From Nothophaeocryptopus gaeumannii (lineage: Eukaryota > Ascomycota > Dothideomycetes > Mycosphaerellales > Mycosphaerellaceae): DNA of 64,000 nucleotides. The stretch is taken from positions 310,001 through 374,000 of the forward strand of contig JASISA010000022.1 of the NCBI GenBank assembly GCA_031771865.1, read 5' to 3'. Position numbers and translations under genes: made by a program. The notes under the pieces are model-generated. The model worked only from the letters and a program-made list of their open reading frames with translations, made no database searches and was not told the origin of the DNA. Shown piece after piece: positions 1 to 8,914 of the stretch (its first letter is position 1; each line of letters opens with the position of its first letter).

Positions 1-3000
1 GCCTTCATCTGAAGACCAGTGATCAAAGCATTATACTCCAAGCAGAAACTCAGAAAGAACTTACGGACTGGATTAGCGGGTTCGAAGTGGCGAAGAGGAA
101 GGCGCTCGAAGACCCGGCGAGCACCGAGACTTCACCACAGGCACCTGGTGTTGATCCGGCTTTCGCAATTAGTCCACCTGTAGCACCAGAGTTTGCTGCA
201 GGCGACGGGCATGTGCCACAGGGTAGTGAAGAAGCTGGGCTCTCGGTGCTGCCGGAAAGGACAGAAACAGGGTTGCCCATCTCGAACAGAGCCAGCTTTG
301 ATGCTTACCCAGCACGGCGCGTCATGAGCTTGGAGAAAGATGCTGAAGTCGGCTTGCGTGAAGGTACACGAGACCACGCCGCCCGCATCATACAAAAACT
401 GGACCTGCACAAACGAGGAGCTGCTTCATCGCAGTTACAACAAGGCCCATCTTCTGGCGGCATCGCAAGTCTCATTTCAGCTAGCCACAACATCCTTCCG
501 GTCGGACCAGGCACGCCCCAACCCACGACGCTGGATGTTCCGAAGAGGAATGTGACCATGCCTACCAGCACTCTAGCACCTTCTACGCTGGCCAATCCCC
601 CTGCTCCGACCAATCTCAGTCATACTGCCGTGGTTGTCAGTGGCGAGAGAGGAATTGGGTTTGGACGTGCGGATGGATCAGGCGTGCCATCTGGCATCCT
701 GGCCAATCTATGGGGCAGCAGTAATTGGGGTTATGTGAATAGACTGGGCGACGATCCGCCCGCACGGAGGCCTGCATCACAACCAAATAGCCCTCCACTA
801 CGAGCCATGTCCCTTTCGCAGGACGACTCCATCGTCATGGATGGCGCTAACGATGTGCGAAAGCCTCTTAGAGAGTTCGGAGCATCTCCGAGTCACCGCA
901 AGAACTTGAGCATTGGCACAGATGTGCATGCAACACCGCTGAACTCGAGCGGCGCCGAGATGCTGGGGCCCGACGAATATCCAAACAACTACCCGCTTCC
1001 CTTGAAGGCGCAGAATGCCCAGTTCAGGATGTTATTCCCTACTGTTCCGAGATCCGAAAAGGTCGTCCTTGTCTTCCGGGCCACGTGGAATCCAAATGAG
1101 CTCCAAGAGTTCCCGGGTCGCATATTCGCATCGCCAGGCAAAATATACTTCTTTTCTAACCATCTCGGTCTGGTCCTGGTTACTGGCATTGATTTACGGT
1201 CTCTCAATGAGGTGACAGCTGCGCCAGGCCGCGATTGCGACTTTGTGTACTTGCATCTCAAGGAGAGCTTACGACAGGAGGATGCACGTCGAATCGCCAT
1301 CAAGGTCTTTTTGGAGCCGCTCAAGCTGCTGCAGCGTCGGCTAAATTACCTTGTCCGGAACGCAAATTCCGAGCATCCTGAGGGCTTAGAAGAAATCATA
1401 AAGACTTTGATCGAGATGGAGGTCGAGGAGCCCCATCGAAGCTCGAGCGTAGAGAGCTGGGAGGATGTTGCGTACGATGCCGAGGTTGCGCCTGGGCCCG
1501 ATCAAAGTACCACACAGCATCGCCGAGGACGTAACATCAAAGCCTCTCTGCGCATCGACGGCAATTTGTACGGCGAGGTGGCAAAGACCGGACGAGAAAT
1601 TCAAAAGTTCAAGCTACCATCGCAGTCAGTTGTCTACGCCCCACAAGGTATGCAACCCAGCGTAGCCAGGGATTTCAATGTGAGCGCCAAAGCGCTTTTT
1701 CATGTCATGTTTGGCGACAAGAGTGCTGTGTTTCAGCTTCTCTACTGCAATCGATGGGGTGACAAAATCGTGCAGACACCTTGGACAAAGTCAGACAATG
1801 GGCACTGGACACGGAAGTTCGCGAGCCAGAATCACGTTACCCCAATGGCCGACACACAGACGATCGAAATATACAACGATCACCTCTGCTACGTTGTGAA
1901 TAACAAGAAATACCCGTGGCGCCTGCCATACGCGGATCGTTTCTCGTTAACAACCAAGTTCGTCATTACACACAGCGCCAAGTCCCGGAGCAAACTGGCC
2001 GTTTTCCAAGACCAAGTCTGGCTGCGCAAACCTCCAGTAGCATACCTTCGAGGACTGATTGAGCGTCAAGCCTTCAACTCATTGGAAGCAGATGCATTGG
2101 ACTTGACCAACGTGTCCATGGATCAGGTTGCGAAGCTTGGAAGCCACAGTAAGACCAACAAAGCCGTGGAGATTTTCGGCAGCGTTGGCCAGCAGACACA
2201 AGCCGCACAGATTGGCGGCAGTCAAGTGCCGAACGGTTCCATTCCCGCCATGACGGCCGTGCAGTCTAAGCCTCTAAGCCTTTGGCGACTTATTGCAAAC
2301 GATCTGTTCGCGCGCTCACTAAGCACGCTAAGTGTCGTTTTCGACGTTGCTATTGCAATCGGCAAAGGCATCGGCAAAGGCATCGCCAAGGTGTGCACCA
2401 TGCACACGTTCCTGGTTGTGATGCTTGGGCTGTCGTTGCTGCAAAGCACCTGGCTCTATTACCGCAATGGCTTAGTGTGGCTCGAAGGGCGCAGTACGGC
2501 CAACTTCATGTCTCGAATGGGCATCGTTCCAGAGAATACCTTGAGGAAGGCAATATACCTAACGGATCTGGAAGGGTTCGTAGCTCCGGAAAACACCAGT
2601 GACAGCTTCTTCACAACCCTGGAACATTCTAAGCAAGGACAGCAAAAGACCTGTCGGTCGATGTTTGGCGATCAACTTACAACATCGACATCCATCTCAC
2701 TGCATGACGCCCGAGATATGCGCCTTAGACGAACGCGACAGTCATTGGCCGGCTACCGCCACGATCTCGTGGTTGCCCTGAGGGTGGTGAACCGAGTGGA
2801 GAAAGATGTCATCCTCGCCGAGTGGGAAGCATGGGTGCGATCTGAGGACGAGATGTGCAACAGGATCGAGGACATGCTTCGACAGACAGAGCGAAAGAGC
2901 GAAGGGACGAACAGTGCGTACGATTCGCATGAGAATGTCAATGCAGAGCTCGGTGAAGGCTTCGCAGAGTACTGCAAGTCCTGTCGTTTGGAGGTGCAAA

Positions 3001-3029
3001 GCCTGGCAAACAGCACAGGCTTGCTATAG
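1..3029 (+). CDS. SIP3/LAM-type PH-GRAM-VASt sterol-transfer protein (5' partial)
   Basis: The frame is already open at base 3 and has no start codon in the window, so the N-terminus (a BAR domain and most of a PH domain in this family) lies upstream. The first visible residues end in a PH-type helix (KELTDWISGFEVAKRKALE). A long low-complexity linker follows, then a GRAM domain (about nt 1014-1330), a VASt lipid-transfer domain (about nt 1546-2080), a hydrophobic segment near nt 2395-2460 and a charged C-terminal tail. This order matches yeast Sip3/Lam3 and Ysp1/Lam1, which sit at ER-plasma membrane contacts and move sterol. I see no intron in the visible part; the stop is TAG at 3027-3029. 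The family call is firm; the choice between Sip3 and Ysp1 orthology cannot be made here. Confidence 0.88.
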   Translation, partial: LHLKTSDQSIILQAETQKELTDWISGFEVAKRKALEDPASTETSPQAPGVDPAFAISPPVAPEFAAGDGHVPQGSEEAGLSVLPERTETGLPISNRASFDAYPARRVMSLEKDAEVGLREGTRDHAARIIQKLDLHKRGAASSQLQQGPSSGGIASLISASHNILPVGPGTPQPTTLDVPKRNVTMPTSTLAPSTLANPPAPTNLSHTAVVVSGERGIGFGRADGSGVPSGILANLWGSSNWGYVNRLGDDPPARRPASQPNSPPLRAMSLSQDDSIVMDGANDVRKPLREFGASPSHRKNLSIGTDVHATPLNSSGAEMLGPDEYPNNYPLPLKAQNAQFRMLFPTVPRSEKVVLVFRATWNPNELQEFPGRIFASPGKIYFFSNHLGLVLVTGIDLRSLNEVTAAPGRDCDFVYLHLKESLRQEDARRIAIKVFLEPLKLLQRRLNYLVRNANSEHPEGLEEIIKTLIEMEVEEPHRSSSVESWEDVAYDAEVAPGPDQSTTQHRRGRNIKASLRIDGNLYGEVAKTGREIQKFKLPSQSVVYAPQGMQPSVARDFNVSAKALFHVMFGDKSAVFQLLYCNRWGDKIVQTPWTKSDNGHWTRKFASQNHVTPMADTQTIEIYNDHLCYVVNNKKYPWRLPYADRFSLTTKFVITHSAKSRSKLAVFQDQVWLRKPPVAYLRGLIERQAFNSLEADALDLTNVSMDQVAKLGSHSKTNKAVEIFGSVGQQTQAAQIGGSQVPNGSIPAMTAVQSKPLSLWRLIANDLFARSLSTLSVVFDVAIAIGKGIGKGIAKVCTMHTFLVVMLGLSLLQSTWLYYRNGLVWLEGRSTANFMSRMGIVPENTLRKAIYLTDLEGFVAPENTSDSFFTTLEHSKQGQQKTCRSMFGDQLTTSTSISLHDARDMRLRRTRQSLAGYRHDLVVALRVVNRVEKDVILAEWEAWVRSEDEMCNRIEDMLRQTERKSEGTNSAYDSHENVNAELGEGFAEYCKSCRLEVQSLANSTGLL

Positions 3030-3220
3030 TGAGAGAGACCTCCAGTACTAGACAAGCTAGCTATAATATAATCCACCTCCTCATCCCGGCCGAAACCAGA
3101 ACAGCAACAACTTTCTCAACTTCCAGCGTACCACGCAACACCAGAAGTAAGACATCTGGATGAACCCAAATCATTGTAGCAACAGGCATAGCAACCACTC
3201 TGACACCTGCTGCTGCCAGC

Positions 3221-3561
3221 ATGTTCCTCATTCCGGAGCTCACCCAAGTGATACTCACCCACGTCGACTCCATTCAACTCTTCCCACTCGAGCGTGTCAA
3301 TTGTCACTTTTACCACATATCTCTACCACGTAGGCGCTCCAGCCCAAGATATTCCTCGACAAAGATTCAATCATCCAAGTCGACGACGTCCGCAAGATGC
3401 TGAAGGAGAAGCGCGTTCGTGAGGCGGTATTTTCGCTGCTCGCGCACGGTGTATTGCTTGGAGTAAGGAAGGAGAAGATGAACGTCAGCATTGAGATGGG
3501 GCTGGACTGGAGCCGGGAATCCGACAATACACGCAATGACAGACTATCGGAAGAGTCGTAA
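3221..3561 (+). pseudogene. Possible gene remnant of unknown function
   Basis: A 73-codon open frame (about 3341-3561) has coding-like composition with charged helices (for example DDVRKMLKEKRVREAVF). It could be joined to a short upstream ATG exon (3221-3247) through a GT-AG intron that keeps frame. The product would be only about 80 residues and I recognise no domain. It lies in a gene-poor stretch beside a transposon, so decay of a larger gene is as likely as a small real gene. Confidence 0.25.
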
Positions 3562-5040
3562 AATGACGTTGTTACTACCGAGAAGAAACAGCAGACCAGT
3601 CGAATGAATGTGTTCCGTGATGCCTCTCGGAAATCCTTCATAACTCGTTGCTAATAAGCACATCATACTGACTGGCAAGAAGTCTTACTGATGAGATGCA
3701 TGATCATCTGAATATCTCAGACGCTGTCTCACTTTCTGATGCGTTCTTCGCTAAGATGCCCAGTAAAACGCATTCTCACAGCTGATCGGGCCAAGCGTTT
3801 GCCCGGCATGTCAAAGGCCTCCTCGCCTACACCGGCTTCATCGTCCAAGCTCAGAAGACAGGCAAGCATGGTAGCAGTGCGACGTCACTAACTATTTGCT
3901 CATAGGCCAGGCTATGGAACAGTTATGAGAAAGCAGCACAGTATGCTAAATAGGATACCTTCCTCGCTTCGCAGCATCCCGAACTCAATTCAGGTTCGCT
4001 CTGTCAGAGAATACCCTGGAGTGGGGTAGAATATCAGAGGCATCGTGTTCTTCGAAGAAGCCATCGCGGGGAACGTCCTGGCCTGTCTGGTTCGGACTTT
4101 GCTGGGGAATGATTGATTGCGCTCAACCACGCCTTGCCCTTCTTCCTGACAATTCAGCGACTGCCGGTTGATCAGAAGACTTTGAAGATACTCACCCTCA
4201 AATCCCTCAAGTTTCAGTGCTCTTGCTGCCACATTGAGGTGCAAGGAGGGGGCAAACTGGGCAGTTGCAAACATGCAGATCTTCGATTGCCAGTTGCCTA
4301 TGGTATGGGCCTGCAAAGTATGCTACAGATCACACGGGGCTCTCGCCAAGTATCTCTCGATGAATTCTGAGGATATCCACGACTGGATCATACGGTTTCG
4401 TCGGAAACGCACTGCTCCCGTCGAGGAGGGCCGCGTTCGAATCAGCAGTATCACCTTCCGAACTGTCCAGACAATACTAGCACAAAGCTGCCAGTGCCCA
4501 ATCTGCGAGGGGAAAAATCGCGCTGGAGTCTACAGCGCCCGAGAACCCCAACAGACCCTGCGCTCACAAATTTGTACACTTTGACGAGAGGTTCATTCTG
4601 CAATGTGTGCTTCTCTCGACTGAGAAAGCAGCTACCTGACTCGACGCTTGAGCACCTCAGAGAATAGCTCGCAAAGAAGTGGGAAGGGTGGTACGGCGAA
4701 GCTCATCTCGAAGATAACTCCAGGACCGATCTGCAGGACTTGCGATGGCCATTGGAAGGACAAGGTCTCCATCTATGCAGATCTCGGCGATCCCACCCAC
4801 GAATACCACCTAACTCATGGCAGCGAGATGGCAGCAGAAAGTCAAGATCTTAGAGAGCAAGTACCAAGTCTTGTAGCTAGAATGCAACCGGAGTTTACGC
4901 CTCCTAAGCCTAATAGGTCGAGTTCTAATCTTTCCTATCATCTTTGACATGTTCGCCTCCTTTAATGCAGCTCCTGTGCTAGTTCAGCACTGAGTCTCAC
5001 ACCCCATTGCCATTTCTGAACAAACACATTTGAACTGGTT
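3562..5040. other. Gene-poor stretch with decayed open frames
   Basis: No intact gene is visible. On the + strand one frame stays largely open from about 3687 to 4370, interrupted by TGA, TAG, TAG and TGA. Other frames are open at 4234-4584 and 4648-4947, and the last has a Cys-containing segment (PICRTCDGHWKDK). The stops are all one transition away from CGA, CAG or TGG. This fits an eroded gene or old repeat, but no family is recognisable. Confidence 0.4.
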
Positions 5041-5373
5041 CGATTGATCAGTATGCCACCAACGCTAAATTATCGGGTTAGCCTAAGTTATATCAAGCGC
5101 CGAACAGAATTATATACTACATACTCGGACCTCACAGCATTGGCATATCATACCGCAAGCGAATGCAGTTGGAGTTGCCAAAAGCCATAACGCTATAGTC
5201 CGTAAGAAAAGCATTCTAATTAATCGTTAAGATTAGTGTTTATATTAGAGGTAATTAGCTTGGATATAAGTAACTTATACCTTTTGTAACTTGCTCGTTC
5301 AATATATTGTAGTAGTTCGTTGCCGTGTTACGTGTTGCCATTAGTGATAAAGTGAAGTTGCTTAGCAAAGGTA
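5041..5373. other. AT-rich, TpA-rich segment left of the transposon
   Basis: Composition drops abruptly to AT-rich sequence full of TA, TTA and ATA words from about 5041 up to the TA target site at 5372-5373, unlike the GC-balanced genic DNA elsewhere. No coding potential is seen. It resembles the sequence left by RIP-type mutation of an older repeat into which the transposon later inserted. Confidence 0.45.
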
Positions 5374-5457
5374 ACGTAATCGGTGGGGAAGCTGCGCAGG
5401 TGGGGAAGCTGCGCAGGTGGGGAAGCTGTGCACGGATTTCCAACCCACCACCTTTCA
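5374..5457 (+). repeat. Left terminal inverted repeat, three 17-bp subrepeats
   Basis: After the terminal ACGTAATC come three tandem copies of the 17-bp unit GGTGGGGAAGCTGYGCA (5382-5398, 5399-5415, 5416-5432), then 25 bp ending CCTTTCA. It pairs with the right end over 67 bp with one mismatch if one 17-bp unit is removed. The subrepeats may be transposase-binding sites, as proposed for subterminal repeats of other pogo-like elements. Confidence 0.9.
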
Positions 5458-5478
5458 TCCATCACTACACACTCAAAT

Positions 5479-7173
5479 ATGGCCTGTTTGTCAAAGCAAG
5501 CGGCTCAGATTGAAGCCAATGTCCAGGCGGCAATCGCAGCATATAAAGGAAATGAATACGACTCCGTTCGCGCCGCTGCTCTTGCCTTCTCTATGCTAGC
5601 CTCTACCCTCCGAGCTCGCCTTGCTGGCACTACTTCACGATCGCACGCCCACGAACCTGCTCAGATACTTTCAAATGCCGAAGAGCAGACACTAGTGCGA
5701 TGGATATCGCGACTTTGCCGGACTGGATTTCCAATATCTCTAAGGTTGCTTACAGAAATGGCTGAGGAAGTCCGCTAGTCCCGCCTTCAGCTCACGCAGT
5801 CACTACCCTCTACCTTACGACCAATTGGTAACCAATGGACCCAGCGCTTCCGCGCGCGACACCCTGAGATCCAAGGCGTCTAGATACGGCAGATTGAGAG
5901 CATACGACATGCTGCAGTAAATGCCGCTATAGTAAAGACGTGGTTTAATGCTGTCGCTAAGCTTCAAATCCAGCATCACTACCCCCCGGACTGCATTTAT
6001 AACATGGACGAGTCTGGATTTGCTGTCGGCACAAGTCAGTTATTAAGGGCATTAGTCAATATCCGAGAGCAATTAAGCTGGAAGGTCATTAATGGCCGAT
6101 AGGAGTGGATAACAGCGATTAAGTGCATTAGTGCTACTAGCGTTGCAATTCCACTGCTAGTTACTTTCAAGGCAAAGCACACTAACACGGCCTAGATACT
6201 AGCAGACACGCTACTGGACTGGAGGTTCTCAACAAGCAACAGCGGTTGGACGTCTAATAGCCATGCATATGAGTAGCTAACCACTGTTTTCGAGCCGTCC
6301 ATAAAGCCAACCGGCCGGGTACAGCGACGACTTTTGGTTATGGACGGCCACGGCAGCCATATTACTACGAATGTGATTTCGTACTGCATAGAGCATGCGA
6401 TTAACCTTCTGATCCTGCCGCCGCATACGTCGTACGTGCTTCAGCCGCTCGATGTGAGCGTGTTCTCGCCACTAAAGCGCGCGCTTGCTGCTAAGACCGA
6501 CGCAGCTTCACGACTCGACGCAGGCCGTATTGCACGTAGCGAGTGGACGCGTATGTACATCCGCGCAAGGCAGTCCGCGCTACATTCGTCAAATATCCGC
6601 TCTGGCTTCAAAGCGACTGGTCTATGGCCCTTGTCACCAATCGTGGTGCTTAAGAAGCTACCTACACCGCGGGCTTCTTAGGCTTCAGAGCCGCATAATA
6701 CGGCAACACTACTCGGTCTCGACCTCTCGCTGCTTCAGAGTGATCCTCCGGATGGCACAGAGCTACGTGAGGCAAATGCGTTATGTCTTGCTGCCGTTCA
6801 GAGCGCTACCGACCTCCCAACGCCAGTTAAGCGCTACATCTCTCGACTAACTCAGGCTTTAGAAGCGTTATGCAGTAAGAATGCCACACTTCGTATAGAG
6901 CTAACAAAGCAGAGGGAGCTGCTTCAGACCCGGAAGAAACGAAATACGGGCAAGCGAGTCGCATTGAAGGGCAAGTTTGTGTTCAGTACCTAAGAAGTGC
7001 TAGAGATAGCCCACGAGGCAGAGAGGGCGACAGCGGACAAAACTTCACGCAAGCGGCGCCGCACACAACCTACAGCTACAGAAATTGAGGAGCAGGAAGT
7101 TGAAGTGCTTGAGAATGTATTTAGCGACTCAGATTCAGACTGCATTGTAGTGCGGCCGCGTGGGTCGAATTGA
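5479..7173 (+). pseudogene. Fot1/pogo-type transposase with seven in-frame stops
   Basis: One uninterrupted reading register runs from ATG 5479 to TGA 7171, 564 codons, a normal length for this family. The N-terminal part is helix-turn-helix/CENP-B-like DNA-binding sequence. The DDE_1 catalytic domain keeps all three aspartates: D177 (NMDESGF), D289 (MDGHGSH) and D325 (LQPLDV), giving DD35D spacing. In-frame stops lie at 5776, 5881, 6100, 6193, 6274, 6679 (all TAG) and 6991 (TAA). There is no frameshift. Every stop is one C-to-T or G-to-A transition from CAG, CAA or TGG, which is the RIP pattern (CpA to TpA on either strand). Which ancestral residue stood at each stop is inferred from family context only. 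Confidence 0.92.
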
Positions 7174-7237
7174 AAGGTAGTGGGTTGGAAATCCGTGCAC
7201 AGCTTCCCCACCTGCGCAGCTTCCCCACCGATTACGT
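7171..7237 (-). repeat. Right terminal inverted repeat, two 17-bp subrepeats
   Basis: The reverse complement matches the left end from ACGTAATCGG through CTTTCA with one C/T difference, but has only two copies of the 17-bp unit. The final TGA of the transposase frame (7171-7173) is the innermost codon of this repeat, so gene and repeat abut. Confidence 0.9.
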
Positions 7238-7268
7238 TAAGGGATAGGCGAGGTTGACATATTTGTAT

Positions 7269-7372
7269 AGCTCGTAAAGGAGATGAAACCAAGATTCCGT
7301 TTCATACATAATAGTCAAATATCCTAGATATATCGTGTCGGAGGGTACTATAGTATAGGGAGCTTTAGAGAG
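7269..7372 (+). repeat. Diverged direct repeat, copy A
   Basis: About 104 bp from AGCTCGTAAAGGAG to the end of GGAGCTTTAGAGAG aligns without large gaps to copy B at 7483-7587. The best-conserved core is ATCGTGTCGRAGGGTACTAT. Many differences are C/T or G/A, with copy A the more AT-rich. It lies 31 bp outside the transposon. It could be a tandem duplication or a fragment of another element. Confidence 0.6.
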
Positions 7373-7482
7373 CCTACCCTACAGCTAGCATTAACGTTTA
7401 GGAAACATCAATACTCCGGCATACTTAAGATTTCTTAATCTAAGCTACACCTTGCTAAAACATGCTGAGTATAGACTCTTTC

Positions 7483-7587
7483 AGCTCGCAAAGAAGAGGA
7501 AGGTAAGACTCGGTTTCAAATGCAACAGTAAAACATCCTGAACATATCGTGTCGAAGGGTACTATAGTACGGGGAGCTTCCAGCGAG
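7483..7587 (+). repeat. Diverged direct repeat, copy B
   Basis: Partner of 7269-7372, offset 214 bp. It keeps CGCAAAG, CATCCTGAACATATCG and GTACGGGGAGCTTCC where copy A shows T or A substitutions. No coding sequence or identifiable element is attached; 7588-7947 holds nothing I can name. Confidence 0.6.
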
Positions 7588-7947
7588 CAAGACAACCAAG
7601 GCGCATAGGAGATTGTTGGTCGTCTTTGAATACCGCGCCTCGGCCCTTCTTCGCTAACTTAGCCGCTAGCTGCGCTTGTCGAAAGCAGCCGAGCTTTTGA
7701 CGCTGTGGCAAAAAATCGAGCTGGCGAAGAGTATGCGGGACGCTTGGGCTGGTCATGTGTCTGCAAGCGGGCTAAGTACGTCCTGGATCAAGTCCTGCCG
7801 CAGCGACGTCTGACTTGTTCAAATGTGGTGAGAAAGCTGATTCATGTTGGCAGCTGGTAGTGTATTGCGGCAGGCAGGTAGAGCATAGTCAAGAAGATGT
7901 CCATTCTACGTAGCTGGCTTAGCTTGGAAAGCATTTTCGAACGATAG

Positions 7948-8426
7948 TCGTTCGAATTCACACATCTATTGGGTAACCCCTTCGCGCAATTCGACACATT
8001 AGGCCACTTCAAGCACCTCCAGGGCCTGGTCGAGAAGCATCCTGCCTACAATCTCCCGCATACGAGACTGGAGCATAACAGCAATTGGAGAGCAATCTTC
8101 AATATATGCGAGGCAATAGACTGCCAGTTTGACGTTGGGTCCTCGATTGATCTATCTCAGGACCAGAAATTCATCACATCACTGGTTGAGCTGCATGACA
8201 AGCTGATGAGGACGGATGTGGGACGCAAGTGGATCGAGGAGGATGATGACGGGGAGTCGCGGGGGACGAGGATAGAAGACCTTGGGGCGATACACAGTGA
8301 GTACCGGAATGGCAGGGAGACTGGGACTTCAAGGTAGGTGTTAGTATGGGCGACTCATGTCCCGGACGCCCGCCCATAGACAAGGATGCGGAGACATTCT
8401 TTCGAGACGTGCAGAAGCGTCGTTAG
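7948..8426 (+). pseudogene. 3' end of an orphan gene next to the transposon island
   Basis: An open exon (7948-8296) begins right after a possible TAG acceptor and ends at a consensus donor, GTGAGT. A second exon (8380-8426) follows a CATAG acceptor and keeps frame (codon AAC split 1/2), ending FFRDVQKRR and TAG. The 131 residues are polar and coding-like (NWRAIFNICEAID, LVELHDKLMRTDVGRKW), but I recognise no domain. No convincing start exon is visible between the direct repeat and 7948, so the gene is either 5'-truncated or has a first exon I cannot find. Confidence 0.4.
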
Positions 8427-8914
8427 AGACAGTTGAAGATGATAATGCATGGTCGGAAAGGAAAGGAATCGATTCAGCTGGTGAGAAAGTCCAAGGCATT
8501 GACTATGGCATGTAGTCGGATACGTACCTGGAAAGCATTAGAGTTGTGTTGCATTCTAGAGTAAGAGCCCGGACTCGACCCTTCTCTCTCCCGGGTTTCT
8601 CCATTTTCTAAGCCGCTGTTATCGCCCTCGACGATGTTTCAATGTGCGCGCAAAGCGAGAGGCCGGCAATGAGCTTCGCCACCTACCCTCGGACCAGACA
8701 GGGCAGGACGTTGTTTGGAATGGCTTCTTTGAACGACACCCCTGAAGATTCACACGCGGGTAGTCTGTGACAAAGCGAACCTGAAAGACTGCTGTACGTG
8801 GCTAAAAGAATCCGTCTGTCGTTTTAACATCTTTTGCTCGTAGTCTTACGCACCACGAGTCTTGATCTTTCATGCTGATGCTTGATCTGTATCCGAATAC
8901 TCTGTCCGTAGTGC
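8427..8914. other. Intergenic, nothing recognised
   Basis: The 488 bp lie between two convergent 3' ends. I see no frame with coding character and no repeat. Confidence 0.5.

Larger units (their letters stand above)
5374..7237 (+). mobile_element. Fot1/pogo-type (Tc1-mariner superfamily) DNA transposon, complete but inactive
   Basis: The 1,864-bp element is bounded by TA dinucleotides (5372-5373 and 7238-7239), the Tc1/mariner target duplication. Its ends are inverted repeats beginning ACGTAATCGGTGGGGAAGCT. A single transposase-length frame fills the interior. Ends, target site and gene are all present, so the copy is structurally full length, but the transposase frame has seven stops and cannot make a full-length enzyme. 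Length, domain order and DD35D spacing fit the fungal Fot1/Tan1/pogo group. Confidence 0.93.

Noticed and set aside
4420..4450. tRNA B-box-like GTTCGAATCAG
   Set aside because: No matching A box or cloverleaf arms can be drawn around it.
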